From positions 1-64,000 of IMG/VR virus record IMGVR_UViG_3300027749_000047: 64,000 nucleotides of DNA, one strand, 5' to 3'. Within the stretch, counting starts at the first letter, position 1, and each line of letters starts with the position of its first letter. Position numbers and translations under genes: made by a program. Below are positions 1 to 9,601 of the stretch, piece by piece. Under the pieces are notes generated by a model. It saw only the letters and a program-made list of their open reading frames with translations. It was not told the DNA's origin and searched no databases. This DNA comes from a virus.

Positions 1-1
1 C

Positions 2-694
2 GGTACTGGCGCTAACGCTGTTGACTTTGCTTGGACTAAACTTCCACGCGGTCAAAAAGGTTACTTTGTAATCTCGCGTTTCAATGATCCAGGCAGTATT
101 ACTCAGGGTACTAACCAGTCACCTGCAGCAGGTAACATTGTTGAAATTTGGCCTGTAGTTGTAACTGCTCGTACTGCGGGTCCTGTTACATCTAACACTG
201 TTCAGACTTTCACAATCACTGGTGCTGTTCCACAGGAACCAGCTGAAGGTGCAAACGTTATTGCTAGTGCTAGTGCTGTTCCATCTGCTGTTGTTAACCT
301 TGTGGCTACTCGCTTGACTCAGACTGCATCTGCTTCTGTGGCTTCGATTAACCTTGACTGGGATACACCTGCTTACACCGGTACTCTAACTGGTGGTGCT
401 ACTGAAGCTGCTACACCTTACATTGTGCAGGTTTCAACTTCAGCGACTGGTACGTTTACAACGATTACTCAGTTGACTGCGACTTCAATCGCTTCTGCAA
501 CTGGTTCATCATATGCTGATTCAAACTTCCAAGCTTTGAACACTACACCAACTACTCCAGTAACTAGCGCTAACATTGCTATCACGACTTCACAGGGTAC
601 TTCAAAGACCTTGTACTTCCGTGTAGCAGCGCGTAACGCTAACGGTCCTGGTACTTACAGCAACGTCGTTTCTGTAGCAGCCGTTCACGGTTAA
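2..694 (+). CDS. Tail-tube-like structural protein with fibronectin III domain (5' partial)
   Basis: The frame is open from the first bases of the window, so the start codon lies outside; about 230 residues are visible. The C-terminal ~120 residues look like a fibronectin type III / Ig-like beta domain (SINLDWDTP, PYIVQVSTS, LYFRVAARNANGPG). The gene sits directly upstream of the tail assembly chaperones and tape measure, where siphoviruses encode the major tail tube protein, and tube proteins often carry a C-terminal Ig-like domain. The tail tube assignment is inferred from position and domain. It could instead be another tail decoration protein. A stem-loop follows the stop codon. Confidence 0.6.
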   Translation, partial: GTGANAVDFAWTKLPRGQKGYFVISRFNDPGSITQGTNQSPAAGNIVEIWPVVVTARTAGPVTSNTVQTFTITGAVPQEPAEGANVIASASAVPSAVVNLVATRLTQTASASVASINLDWDTPAYTGTLTGGATEAATPYIVQVSTSATGTFTTITQLTATSIASATGSSYADSNFQALNTTPTTPVTSANIAITTSQGTSKTLYFRVAARNANGPGTYSNVVSVAAVHG

Positions 695-703
695 ACTAAT
701 TTA

Positions 704-750
704 GTATAGGCGGAGGAGTTTTCCTCTCTTTTCTCCTTCGCCTATACTTT
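704..750 (+). terminator. Stem-loop after tail tube gene
   Basis: A 14-bp stem (704-717 with 734-747, one G-U pair) encloses a pyrimidine-rich loop and is followed by TTT. It lies between the tail-tube-like gene and the chaperone gene. It could be an intrinsic terminator or a partial terminator that lowers chaperone expression relative to the tube protein. The short U-run makes full termination uncertain. Confidence 0.6.
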
Positions 751-817
751 ATACATGTCCGCATCTACACCTCGTAATAAGCGAAAGCTTAAACAGACCG
801 AACGAAGGAAATATATC

Positions 818-1204
818 ATGGCTCGTAAAATTGCTACTCTTGAAGATCTACTCAAGAAACCTGCTCGTACTAAAGAAATTGTTATTAACGTGCCTTCTGG
901 CAAGTCGTCTACTACTGATTTTGTGGTAACTATTAAGGCGATTGGCTCTAGGGCTTATGACGATTTGTTATCTGCTCATCCACCAACTAATGAACAAAAG
1001 AAAGAAGGTACGTCGTATAACGTTGAAACGTTTGCGCCGGCTCTAATTTCTGCTTGTTCTGTTACTCCGCAGTTGAATGAAGAACAAGCTAATCAAATTT
1101 GGACTTCTAACGAGTGGTCTCGTGGTGAGTTGACTGAATTGTTTATTGGGTGTGTTGAGGTTAATTCTAAAGGCCTCGATGTCCCTTTCAACGAAGTCGG
1201 CTGA
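818..1204 (+). CDS. Tail assembly chaperone (gpG-like)
   Basis: This 128-residue protein sits immediately before the tape measure, the usual place of the first tail assembly chaperone, which coats the tape measure during tail assembly and is absent from the virion. The start at 818 is preferred over the in-frame ATG at 755 because GAAGGA lies 8 nt upstream and the protein then begins MARKIATLEDLLKKP. A CCCTTTC heptamer near the 3' end (1183-1189) lets some ribosomes enter the -1 frame and make a longer chaperone. The assignment rests on position, size and the frameshift geometry. Confidence 0.85.
   Translation: MARKIATLEDLLKKPARTKEIVINVPSGKSSTTDFVVTIKAIGSRAYDDLLSAHPPTNEQKKEGTSYNVETFAPALISACSVTPQLNEEQANQIWTSNEWSRGELTELFIGCVEVNSKGLDVPFNEVG
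1183..1189 (+). promoter_or_regulatory. -1 programmed frameshift slippery site CCCTTTC
   Basis: In the chaperone frame the codons read C-CCT-TTC, a canonical X-XXY-YYZ heptamer that re-pairs as CCC-TTT in the -1 frame. The -1 frame is open across the site and continues into the downstream open frame. Programmed frameshifting between the two tail chaperone frames is conserved in long-tailed phages (lambda gpG/gpGT). The zero-frame stop codon follows at 1202-1204. Confidence 0.88.
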
Positions 1205-1545
1205 GGTACGACCCGACTTTCTATATGGAAGTCGCATGGTGCTCAGACCATGGGCTTCCTCATTCTACGCTTCTTGATTGGAATGAGGATGACCGCGCTA
1301 AACTCGCAGCGTATTTGTTGGAGTCTGGTGAGAAGTGTCAAATGTGTGGAACTGCTGGCTGGGAGTGGGAAGAAGATAGGCATGCTTATGAACCTATCAC
1401 TCACCAATGTTGGGGTTGTTACATAAAGGATCGTGCTACGGACGAGAATGAGCGCTTGCCAGGCTCTACAATTACATTAGTACCTTCTTATGTTGCGGAT
1501 GCTACTCGTAATAAAGAGGTAAAGAGGCCTGAGCGAAAGGATTAA
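1189..1545 (+). CDS. Tail assembly chaperone, -1 frameshift extension (gpGT-like)
   Basis: This is the -1 frame continuation of the preceding gene, about 118 residues after the slip, giving a fusion of about 242 residues. The junction reads LRYDPTFYMEVAWC and then IPHS-like residues (GLPHSTLLDW), the pattern I associate with the second chaperone of actinophages. Two Cys pairs (CQMC, CWGC) form a probable zinc knuckle near the C-terminus. An ATG at 1216 or 1225 could in principle start a separate protein, but no good ribosome binding site precedes it and the slippery heptamer explains expression. In the family, the fusion binds the tape measure and recruits tube subunits. Confidence 0.85.
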   Translation, partial: QRSRLRYDPTFYMEVAWCSDHGLPHSTLLDWNEDDRAKLAAYLLESGEKCQMCGTAGWEWEEDRHAYEPITHQCWGCYIKDRATDENERLPGSTITLVPSYVADATRNKEVKRPERKD

Positions 1546-1547
1546 CT

Positions 1548-4500
1548 GTGTTTAATGAAGATGTAACAGTTGATTTTAATGCCAATGTAGGCCCTTACAC
1601 GTCTTCTCTTGGTCAAGCTTTGGCTATGACTAATCAGTTTAGTGCTGCTAACGATATTGGCATTGCTAAACTTGGTAATCTTAATAAGATTTCGTTGGCT
1701 CTTGTTCAGTCAACGGCTATGTTTACTGGCGCTAATAAAATTGCTGTTCAGCAGGCTGCAGCGTATGAGCAAAAACTTTCTGGCATTAATACTATGGCTA
1801 AGATTGCCGGTAAGCAGTTTGATGATCTTGGCAAAGTAACTATGAAGTTTGCTCGCCAATTTCCTATTGGTATGGATAAAGCCATTGAAACTACTAAGGC
1901 TTTAGCAACTTCTGGTGTTGTGACCACTAAACAGGTTCAAAAACTCGGTACTGAGTTTATTAAACTTCAAGCTGCTTCGGGCGAGTGGGGTTCTGGCATG
2001 ACCCAGGACATGCTTCAGGTGACTCGTTCGTTTGGTAATTCTACTAATATGATTAAAGGTTTTAGTGATTCTTTAGTCACTGTTACTACTAAATATGGCG
2101 CTTCGGCTTCTTCTGTTTTGGCTTTTTCTAAAGCTATTGCACCTATTGCTTCTGTTGTAGGCATTGGTCAGGCTTCTGTGTTTGGTTTGTCTACGGCTAT
2201 GTCTCGCCTTGGCGAAGATGGTTATCGTTCTGCTAACGCATTTAACAAGGTCCTTTTGGATATGAACCGGTCTATTCGTACTGGTTCACCTGAAATTCGT
2301 GAGTATGCCAAAGTCTTAAACATGTCTTCAGATTCTTTAGGCAATTTGTTTAAGAGCGATCCTACTGAAATGATTTTGCGCTTTACTAGTGCTATTAATA
2401 AACAAGGCGCTCAGGCTGTCACTACGCTTGATAATTTGGGTCTTGATGGTGTTAATACTTTTAAGTCTTTGCAGGCTTTGTCTAAGACTGGTGATTTGCG
2501 TCAAATTGTTGGTGATGCTACTAGTGCTTATAATAATGGTTCTGCTAATGCTGGTGCACAGACTGCTTTGGGTGGCGTTAATGACCAGTTAACTAAAATG
2601 CAAGAAACTATGTCGCAGACTACTGCTGAGGCAGGTAAACCTTTCTTGTCATTTTTGGGTAGCGTTTTGGGTGTTTCTAATGGAATTGCTAGTGGCGTAC
2701 ACGGGCTTGTTTCAGCTCTTGCAGGCCTTGGACCTTTACTTCCTGTGTTGTCTACTTTATGGACTATTTTAAAAGGTATTGCTGTTATTCAATTGGGCCG
2801 TCTTGGTCTTAATATGTTTAAGAATTCTAATTTTGGACAACAATTTTTTGCTGGTCGAGCACAGGCTTTAAACGGTGAGGCTTTTGGACCTAATGCTTTA
2901 ACTACTGCTGGTGCGCGTGTGGGTCAGGGTTTTGGCACTATGTTTGGTGGTAAAGATGAGACTGGCGAACGTGTTAGCCGAATGAGTCGTTTAATGGGCA
3001 GCACTAAGTGGTTATCACAAGCGTATGTTAATGCTAACGCTAATCTTTACAATGCTGATCCTAGTAATTCACGTATGCGTACTGATGCGGGTATGGCTCG
3101 CGCTAATAACAAACTTCATTTACAAAACAATCTTCCATTGATGTCTGCTGCTGAACAGGAAGCACATTATGGTAAAGATGCTAACAATGTGATTCGCCCA
3201 GCCACTTTATCAACCATGCCAGCCGGCGGAGTTCCTGGCGGTCAATACGGTTGGCGTGAAATTTCTGCTGCCAACAAAATGATGTATCAAGATATTAAAG
3301 CTACTTCTGGAAGTTTGGGTGCGTTTCGTGCTGCTGCTGGATATACTGCTAAAGGTGTTGCTGAGTTAGGTAAGGCTACGTTTAAGAATGCTGGTGCTTA
3401 CTTGCGCCAAGGATCTATTACTGGGCTTGATGAGGCAGGCGGTACTATTCGCGGTGGTGCTCGTTTTGGCGCTTTAGGCAGCATGCTTTCGGGCATGGGT
3501 CCAATGCTTGGGATTATGGCCACTATGGCCGCTATTGGTTTCGTTAAAAATGCGCAAAAAATTAGCGCAGAGCGTATGGCTGGTACTGGTTTTGGCGATG
3601 CTTATTCTGTTTATAATAATTTTGCAACTAAAGCAAATTTGCCTACTCAAAACGGTACTCTTTCTACTGGTATTGATAGTACGATGGACTGGGCAACTTA
3701 TTACGCTAAGTCTGCAAAAACTGTTAGGCAAGCAATTACTTTAGGCCAAGACGTTAATTTAAACGCACTACGACCAAATTACAAAACTTCTGCAGACATC
3801 AATATTGATGGTGATAATAAAAATCCAAATGATTTAGCGGCTTATGTACGCTTAATGGCTGGACCTAGAGCAAACCCTGAAGTTATTAGTCGTTTAATGC
3901 AAGATTTAACTGCTAAAACTAAAGACACTAATTTAACTGCTCAAGTTGGCATAAAAGCTTTTGCTCCGTCGCAAGTTAATAATTCAACTTCTGGATTGTA
4001 TCAAAGTGCTTTTCAGGCTGCTGGCGATTCAATGGGGCATACTGACGAAGCAACTTGGCGACAATCTGCGTATGGTGGAACAATTGGTCAGTTAATTAGG
4101 CAAGAAGCTACTACAAATATTAACAATACTCTTTTAAAATTTGGTTCCGGTACTCAAAAAATGGCTACCTTGCAGCAGGCTGCACAAGTTTTGCGCGGTG
4201 CTAGAGAATATGGTGTAAAAAATGGTGGCCTTGGCAATAATGGTTACGTTGTTACGCAAGGTATGGAAGCACTAAAAATTGTTAGCGAATTGCTTGGAGT
4301 AAAATATAACACAAGCAATGTAACCAATGCATTAGGTATGCAGCGAACTCTTAATAATGCGCAAGGTAACGACCCACTAAAGTTCTTTTTTCAATATTCT
4401 CAAGGTGGTTTAGAAGGCGTAAAAAACAACGAATTTTATAAATATTACAAAACTTTGATCGCTAAAGGCGGTGGAGATTTTGAAAATCCTGTTTATAAAA

Positions 4501-7349
4501 AAGGTAAGCGTATAGTTTCGCCTGAAGAAAAGTATTCTAAAAAAGCCAATCAAGATATTGGTTCTGGCTTATTTGCTGCTGAGGATTACGCATGGTCAAA
4601 AAGTATGACTATTTTAGATATTTTTAGTAATCCAACAATGTTTAATGCCATTAAAGATAAAGTTGTAAAACTTGCTATTAATGCTTCTATTGCGCAAAAT
4701 GATGTTAGTGCGCAAAATGCTTTTTCTCAAGCTATTTCTACTACTGCTTTAAATAGCACAAAAAGTGGCATGGCTGCTGTTACTGAACTGTTACAGCAAT
4801 TAAAAAATCCTAATCTTGCAGCAAGTAGTGCACAGGCCTCAGCTATTCTTAACGCCTACAATATGACTGCTTCTGTTCGTTCTGTTGAGCAAGCTGGTCA
4901 GAGCGGTCTTTCAAATATTAACCAAAATATTAAAACAGGTGTTACCGCTGCTAACACTGTATTGCCTACTGGTGCTACACAAGAACAGCAAAGTGTTTTG
5001 GGGCAAGAAAGAGCAACTGGTCAGCAGGCTGTTTCTCAAATGATGTCTTTTGCTAAGCAAATTGCTAATTTGAATCATGAGATGGCTAAGGGTGCTGAGG
5101 ACATGGCTATCAATGTTACTCGTACTCAATTTAAGTTTAATCAAAGTATTTTGCGTGGTACTCAAGATTTTGCTAAAAGTTTTTATAATGTTTATGAGCG
5201 TGTTGGTGGTCAGCGTGTTGCTTCGACCGGTGCTTTGATTACTAATCTTAAAGAGCAAAGTACTCTTTTGAATCGTCAAATGAAAAATGTTACTAAGTTG
5301 AAAAAACTTGGTTTGTCTGATGATGCTATTCGTACTATGGATTTGATGAATCCTGCTAATGCTCAGCAAACGGATCAGCTTGTTAATGATATGACACGTA
5401 ATGTGTCTTTAATTAATCAAGCTAATAAAGAAGTCGCTAATCGTATGGATTTATCCGGTCAGCATGAGACTAGCCCAAATAATACGGCTTATAAACGCGC
5501 TAAAGAAGACTTTGATTTGCAAATGAAATATATGAGCGAGGATTTTGAAAAAGCGGCTAAGCGTGCTTATAACGATTTGTTTAATTTTGGGGAAAACATT
5601 TCGGTTGCTGGCAGTGGTGTAACAAACAAATTGGCTAAGGCACTTTCTGGCATGCCTGATGTTGCTGGTAAAGCCGCTAAAGCTGCTGGTCAAGCTATTT
5701 TAGACGGTTTACAAACATCACTTAAAGGTTTAACTGGCAATGAGCAATTCAGTTTAGTTAATGGGTTTTTATCTGCTCCTAGAAAAGCACCAAATACTCC
5801 AACTGCTCCTGGTTCTGGTGGAAGCGGTTCTGCTGGTTTAACTGGTGGTAGTGGTGGCGGTGGCGGTGGTGGTGCAAGCGGTGTTATGGGTGCACCGGGT
5901 AAAATTACTAATCGTTTACCAAAAAATACTGGTGTAAGCGGTAATGGAACTGCTGGCGATTATAAAGGCCAGATGGTTATGGATAAAGATGGTGTTTATC
6001 AAGTAAGTAATCCTATGAATAACGGTAAATATCAAAAAATTGTTAAAGATAATGGCAAGACTAAGCGTGGAAAATTTCTTGATGCTGTATTTAGTGAAAT
6101 TGGCCAAGACTATCGCCTTGGTGGCGGTCATGATTTAGATGATATCGGCGGATTTGATTGTTCTGGTCTTGTGGAGTTTGCAGCAAAGCATGCTGGAATA
6201 AATGCAGGTACAGGAACTGCAGCAACTTTGTATAATCAATACACCAAACATATTATGCAAAAAGATGCTATTGCCGGGGATTTAGTGTTTTATAACAATA
6301 ACCGTAGTCAAGCGGGTATGGATCACGTTGGTATTTATATTGGGCACGGAATGATGATTGATGCTCCTGCTCCGTACAAAAAAGTTCGAGCCGAACCTGT
6401 TGTTTTTTCTGGTTCTGGTAAACCATTTTTTGGTCGCTTAAATGGTTTACCTGTTGATGATTCTGATCTTGTTAAAGCTGCTACTGGTGGACATATTAAG
6501 GGTCCTGGTTCTAAGACTTCTGATTCTATTCCTGCTCGTCTTTCTGATGGTGAGTATGTTATTAAAGCGGATACTGTCGATAAGTACGGTGTAGATTTTT
6601 TCCACAATCTTAATGAGCAAAAGTTTAAAGATGGTGGCTCTGTAGGAAACTGGTGGGATAATGACAATAATCCTATTGGCAAGAATAGTTTAAAGAAACT
6701 GATTGCTAGGGCTGGTTTTAAAGGTCATGAAGCAATGATGGCTTGGGCAATTGCAATGGCGGAGTCTCATGGGTATACAAATCTTTTAAACAATACGGAT
6801 AGCACTGGTGATTTGTCTTATGGTCTATGGCAAATTAATATGATTCATAATCTGGGTCCTGAGCGACGTAAGAAGTATCATTTGTCTTCTAACAATGATT
6901 TATATGATCCTTTTACAAATGCAAAAATTGCTTATGATATTTCTAAGGGTGGTAAGTATTGGGCTGATTGGGGTTCTTACACTTTAGATCACCATTATTT
7001 AGATTTTTTAAATTACAAAAATGGTAATCCTGATAAAGCAGAAAAGTATAAGGATTTGAGCAGTAATGTTCCAATTATGACTGCTGGTCCCGCGCCAAAA
7101 GCCCATAATTGGTGGGATGATTGGATTCCTCATTTTAGTCGAGGTGGTTATGTAGGAAATTCTGATGCTGTTAACTCTCGTATGTCTAGATTTGCCACAA
7201 ATACTACTAACACTACAAGTCATAGCTATGATCACTCGACTCAAATTCATGGTCAGATTACTGTTCAGGCTAATGACCCTAATGAGTTTATGCGTAAGAT
7301 TAATGCTCAGCAACGTCGTCAGCGTTTATTATCACCGGTAGGTAACTAA
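1548..7349 (+). CDS. Tape measure protein with NlpC/P60 and lysozyme-like domains
   Basis: This is the longest gene (1933 aa), with a GTG start and GAAAGGA 6-12 nt upstream. The N-terminal ~350 residues resemble the TP901 tape measure core, followed by hydrophobic segments (~365-425) and a long helical middle. A Gly/Ser linker (~1420-1450) leads to an NlpC/P60 peptidase domain with the catalytic motif FDCSG (Cys1538) and DHVGIYIG (His1593). Two GG-I-GPG...SD-I-A-LS-GE-V repeats follow, then a transglycosylase/lysozyme-like domain with Glu1739 in AMAESHG and GLWQIN further on. It sets tail length and probably cuts peptidoglycan during DNA entry. Confidence 0.95.
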   Translation: MFNEDVTVDFNANVGPYTSSLGQALAMTNQFSAANDIGIAKLGNLNKISLALVQSTAMFTGANKIAVQQAAAYEQKLSGINTMAKIAGKQFDDLGKVTMKFARQFPIGMDKAIETTKALATSGVVTTKQVQKLGTEFIKLQAASGEWGSGMTQDMLQVTRSFGNSTNMIKGFSDSLVTVTTKYGASASSVLAFSKAIAPIASVVGIGQASVFGLSTAMSRLGEDGYRSANAFNKVLLDMNRSIRTGSPEIREYAKVLNMSSDSLGNLFKSDPTEMILRFTSAINKQGAQAVTTLDNLGLDGVNTFKSLQALSKTGDLRQIVGDATSAYNNGSANAGAQTALGGVNDQLTKMQETMSQTTAEAGKPFLSFLGSVLGVSNGIASGVHGLVSALAGLGPLLPVLSTLWTILKGIAVIQLGRLGLNMFKNSNFGQQFFAGRAQALNGEAFGPNALTTAGARVGQGFGTMFGGKDETGERVSRMSRLMGSTKWLSQAYVNANANLYNADPSNSRMRTDAGMARANNKLHLQNNLPLMSAAEQEAHYGKDANNVIRPATLSTMPAGGVPGGQYGWREISAANKMMYQDIKATSGSLGAFRAAAGYTAKGVAELGKATFKNAGAYLRQGSITGLDEAGGTIRGGARFGALGSMLSGMGPMLGIMATMAAIGFVKNAQKISAERMAGTGFGDAYSVYNNFATKANLPTQNGTLSTGIDSTMDWATYYAKSAKTVRQAITLGQDVNLNALRPNYKTSADINIDGDNKNPNDLAAYVRLMAGPRANPEVISRLMQDLTAKTKDTNLTAQVGIKAFAPSQVNNSTSGLYQSAFQAAGDSMGHTDEATWRQSAYGGTIGQLIRQEATTNINNTLLKFGSGTQKMATLQQAAQVLRGAREYGVKNGGLGNNGYVVTQGMEALKIVSELLGVKYNTSNVTNALGMQRTLNNAQGNDPLKFFFQYSQGGLEGVKNNEFYKYYKTLIAKGGGDFENPVYKKGKRIVSPEEKYSKKANQDIGSGLFAAEDYAWSKSMTILDIFSNPTMFNAIKDKVVKLAINASIAQNDVSAQNAFSQAISTTALNSTKSGMAAVTELLQQLKNPNLAASSAQASAILNAYNMTASVRSVEQAGQSGLSNINQNIKTGVTAANTVLPTGATQEQQSVLGQERATGQQAVSQMMSFAKQIANLNHEMAKGAEDMAINVTRTQFKFNQSILRGTQDFAKSFYNVYERVGGQRVASTGALITNLKEQSTLLNRQMKNVTKLKKLGLSDDAIRTMDLMNPANAQQTDQLVNDMTRNVSLINQANKEVANRMDLSGQHETSPNNTAYKRAKEDFDLQMKYMSEDFEKAAKRAYNDLFNFGENISVAGSGVTNKLAKALSGMPDVAGKAAKAAGQAILDGLQTSLKGLTGNEQFSLVNGFLSAPRKAPNTPTAPGSGGSGSAGLTGGSGGGGGGGASGVMGAPGKITNRLPKNTGVSGNGTAGDYKGQMVMDKDGVYQVSNPMNNGKYQKIVKDNGKTKRGKFLDAVFSEIGQDYRLGGGHDLDDIGGFDCSGLVEFAAKHAGINAGTGTAATLYNQYTKHIMQKDAIAGDLVFYNNNRSQAGMDHVGIYIGHGMMIDAPAPYKKVRAEPVVFSGSGKPFFGRLNGLPVDDSDLVKAATGGHIKGPGSKTSDSIPARLSDGEYVIKADTVDKYGVDFFHNLNEQKFKDGGSVGNWWDNDNNPIGKNSLKKLIARAGFKGHEAMMAWAIAMAESHGYTNLLNNTDSTGDLSYGLWQINMIHNLGPERRKKYHLSSNNDLYDPFTNAKIAYDISKGGKYWADWGSYTLDHHYLDFLNYKNGNPDKAEKYKDLSSNVPIMTAGPAPKAHNWWDDWIPHFSRGGYVGNSDAVNSRMSRFATNTTNTTSHSYDHSTQIHGQITVQANDPNEFMRKINAQQRRQRLLSPVGN

Positions 7350-7867
7350 TGTTTTCTAGACCCGATTTTGTTACAACGCCTTATAGTGGCAATAATACTG
7401 ATGTTAATGTTCGTATTTCGTTATCTAGCGACATGTATAACATCGATGGAACAACTAACTATAGTGGGCAATGGTTGCTAGTTAACGATGGGCAAACTTA
7501 TCGTATTGCTAAAGGTTCGTTTGAAAATTCTGCTGTGCAATTTAGGCGTGATGAGGTTACTAACTCTTTTCTTGAAGGTAAATACACTATTAATGCTCTT
7601 CGCGAGAATGTTACGGAAACTTTAGCGGTTTATGTTCGCGGTACTACGCATTATGAGATTATGTCTGCGGTTAAGTCTTTAACTGATGCTGTTTCTCAAA
7701 TTCGTTTTTATATGGAAATTAATCTTGGTAATGTTGTTAAAGGCTGGAATTGTTATGCTTCTGACTATACGGTAAATGTTACTCACGAGTTTTTGCACGC
7801 TAAACTAGCTTTAGTGACCGCACAAATTGTGCGTGATCCTGTGGAAACAATAACTGAGGAAATTTAA
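7349..7867 (+). CDS. Minor tail protein, distal-tail-like
   Basis: This 172-residue protein starts on the last base of the tape measure stop codon, so translation is probably coupled. It has no signal peptide or membrane segment and is beta-rich, with a middle section (LAVYVRGTTHYEIMSAVKSL) like small minor tail or distal tail proteins that follow the tape measure in actinophages. The function is inferred from position: it should belong to the tail tip between the tube and the baseplate proteins. Confidence 0.6.
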   Translation: MFSRPDFVTTPYSGNNTDVNVRISLSSDMYNIDGTTNYSGQWLLVNDGQTYRIAKGSFENSAVQFRRDEVTNSFLEGKYTINALRENVTETLAVYVRGTTHYEIMSAVKSLTDAVSQIRFYMEINLGNVVKGWNCYASDYTVNVTHEFLHAKLALVTAQIVRDPVETITEEI

Positions 7868-8280
7868 TGGGATATATTTCGTTATACGGTGACCAGTTAA
7901 TGTTGGCTTCGTTACTTACTCCTGATGCTTCTGTTAGTGTTGGTACTTTTTATGTAGCTTTGTTGACTGATTTGCCTGACAAAAATTTAACGGATGCATC
8001 ACAATTAAATGAACCTTTGGCGGCTTACAGTTATGTTCGCCAGTCTTACAATTCTGGTTATGATAACTGGTCTTCATCTGTTGGTGTATTTTATAACACT
8101 AAAGACATTGTTTGGCCTACTCCTACTGGCGATTGGGGTCGCGTAGTTGGTTGGGCTCTTTGTGACAGTTTAGCTGCAGGTAACATTATTGCTATTGGTG
8201 TTTTGTCACCAGAGTCTACTATTTCAGCGTATTCTAATGTGTACATCCCGTCTAATTCGCTTCGACTAAAGTTGGTTTGA
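7867..8280 (+). CDS. Small tail-fibre-like minor tail protein
   Basis: This 137-residue protein overlaps the previous gene by one base. Its pattern (FYVALLTDLP, a Tyr-Arg-rich centre, WPTPTGDWGRVVGWALCD, then IGVLSP) matches a common phage tail-tip fold in which a short beta-sandwich is described by 'ALL...', 'W..a.g.WG.v..w.i.d' and 'g.L' segments. The gene at 12498 has the same overall layout and looks like a distant relative. It probably forms part of the tail tip or fibre base. Confidence 0.55.
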   Translation: MGYISLYGDQLMLASLLTPDASVSVGTFYVALLTDLPDKNLTDASQLNEPLAAYSYVRQSYNSGYDNWSSSVGVFYNTKDIVWPTPTGDWGRVVGWALCDSLAAGNIIAIGVLSPESTISAYSNVYIPSNSLRLKLV

Positions 8281-8281
8281 T

Positions 8282-9601
8282 GTGGCTTATGTTGTTGCGG
8301 TTGCGTATTATGATTTTTCTTCAGCAAAACCTGCTGTAAAAAGTTCTTACGATTTTACTTTTGGCTCTTATCCTAATGCTGTTATTGGGCCTATTAATGT
8401 TGGCGATAATGTAACTATTCGGTCTGTTAATGATTCAAACAAATACATGTTTGGTTATGTTGATCATAGCGTTGGCACTACCAGCACTACTATTGTTTAC
8501 ACTATTCGTATCGATGGCTTATCGATAGATATCGCTAATGCAAGTTCAATTAGTGATACTTACTGGAGTATTGATACTACTTTTTCTGTCGATAGCGCTT
8601 TACCTTCTGATGAGTCTTTGTCTGTAACAAATGCTGACGCTTCAATTACGGTTCATCCTAAGATTTATTTTCAGCCTAATTTAATTATGCAAAAGTCTGC
8701 AAAATTTGAAACTGACCCTTATTTTATTGTTGCTGGTTATCCTATTGCGGCTAGTTCTTTTGGGGTAAACATTTACTCTACTGCTTCATTAAATGCTCCT
8801 ACTAAGTTAGTTAATGTTTTTAAGTATTCAGATGTTAATACACTTGCTAATGATCGTTGGATACCTATTCTGGCGCAGTTTGATAAAACTGTTACTAACA
8901 ATGTTACAAAGATTAAAAAATGGTTTCCGTGGAAATCTAACGGTTCGCAAGGAGCTTTGGTTGCTTCTGCTGACAATCCAACTTTGGTTAATGATGTACA
9001 GATAAATAATGGCACTGGTATACAAAACACTCAAACCAACGAGCACACAATTAAGTTTAGTAATGGGCAATATCTTGTAACTACTAGCCAGCCACTTGTT
9101 CCAGGTAGCAACAATAGTTCAACTTTTTTTACAATGATGTCTGTAGTGTTTTTACAGCCGCCTACTAAAAGTACTTGGTATACCGTTATGGGTGCTGGTG
9201 GCACTAAATACACATCTAAAGACCCTTTAATAAATGTAAAATATTACAAAAATAGTGTTTTAAGGCTTTGTTTGGGTAGAACTATTATTTCAGAAATTCG
9301 TATTGATGCTTCTAGATTTAATTCTTTTAAGCCTATTATTATTGCGGTTAGTGTTTCTGCTACTGATGGTGTTGCGCAATTTGCTGTGTTGGATTCGCAA
9401 TTGCATTATGAAAAAGTTTCTTTGCCTTACAAACATCCTTTTGATGCTAATTTTTATTTAGGTGGTGCGCCTGTTTCTGATTTAAATATAGGTGCAAACA
9501 TGTATGTTTTAGAGCATAATCAGTATTACGACCAATTATCTCAAGAGGATTTAAGTGACAGAATGTTGTTGCTTAATCGAATTTATGGAGTTACTTTATG
9601 A
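8282..9601 (+). CDS. Minor tail protein with LamG-like C-terminus
   Basis: This 439-residue protein has a GTG start two bases after the previous stop. The second half (from ~245) reads like a concanavalin/LamG carbohydrate-binding beta-sandwich: HTIKFSNGQYLV, FFTMMSVVFL, SVLRLCLGRTI, then FDANFYLGGAP and a closing YYDQLSQEDLSDRMLLLNR helix. LamG-type minor tail proteins are frequent in actinophages and are thought to bind host surface glycans. The stop overlaps the next start (ATGA). The domain assignment is by pattern and is moderate. Confidence 0.6.
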   Translation: MAYVVAVAYYDFSSAKPAVKSSYDFTFGSYPNAVIGPINVGDNVTIRSVNDSNKYMFGYVDHSVGTTSTTIVYTIRIDGLSIDIANASSISDTYWSIDTTFSVDSALPSDESLSVTNADASITVHPKIYFQPNLIMQKSAKFETDPYFIVAGYPIAASSFGVNIYSTASLNAPTKLVNVFKYSDVNTLANDRWIPILAQFDKTVTNNVTKIKKWFPWKSNGSQGALVASADNPTLVNDVQINNGTGIQNTQTNEHTIKFSNGQYLVTTSQPLVPGSNNSSTFFTMMSVVFLQPPTKSTWYTVMGAGGTKYTSKDPLINVKYYKNSVLRLCLGRTIISEIRIDASRFNSFKPIIIAVSVSATDGVAQFAVLDSQLHYEKVSLPYKHPFDANFYLGGAPVSDLNIGANMYVLEHNQYYDQLSQEDLSDRMLLLNRIYGVTL

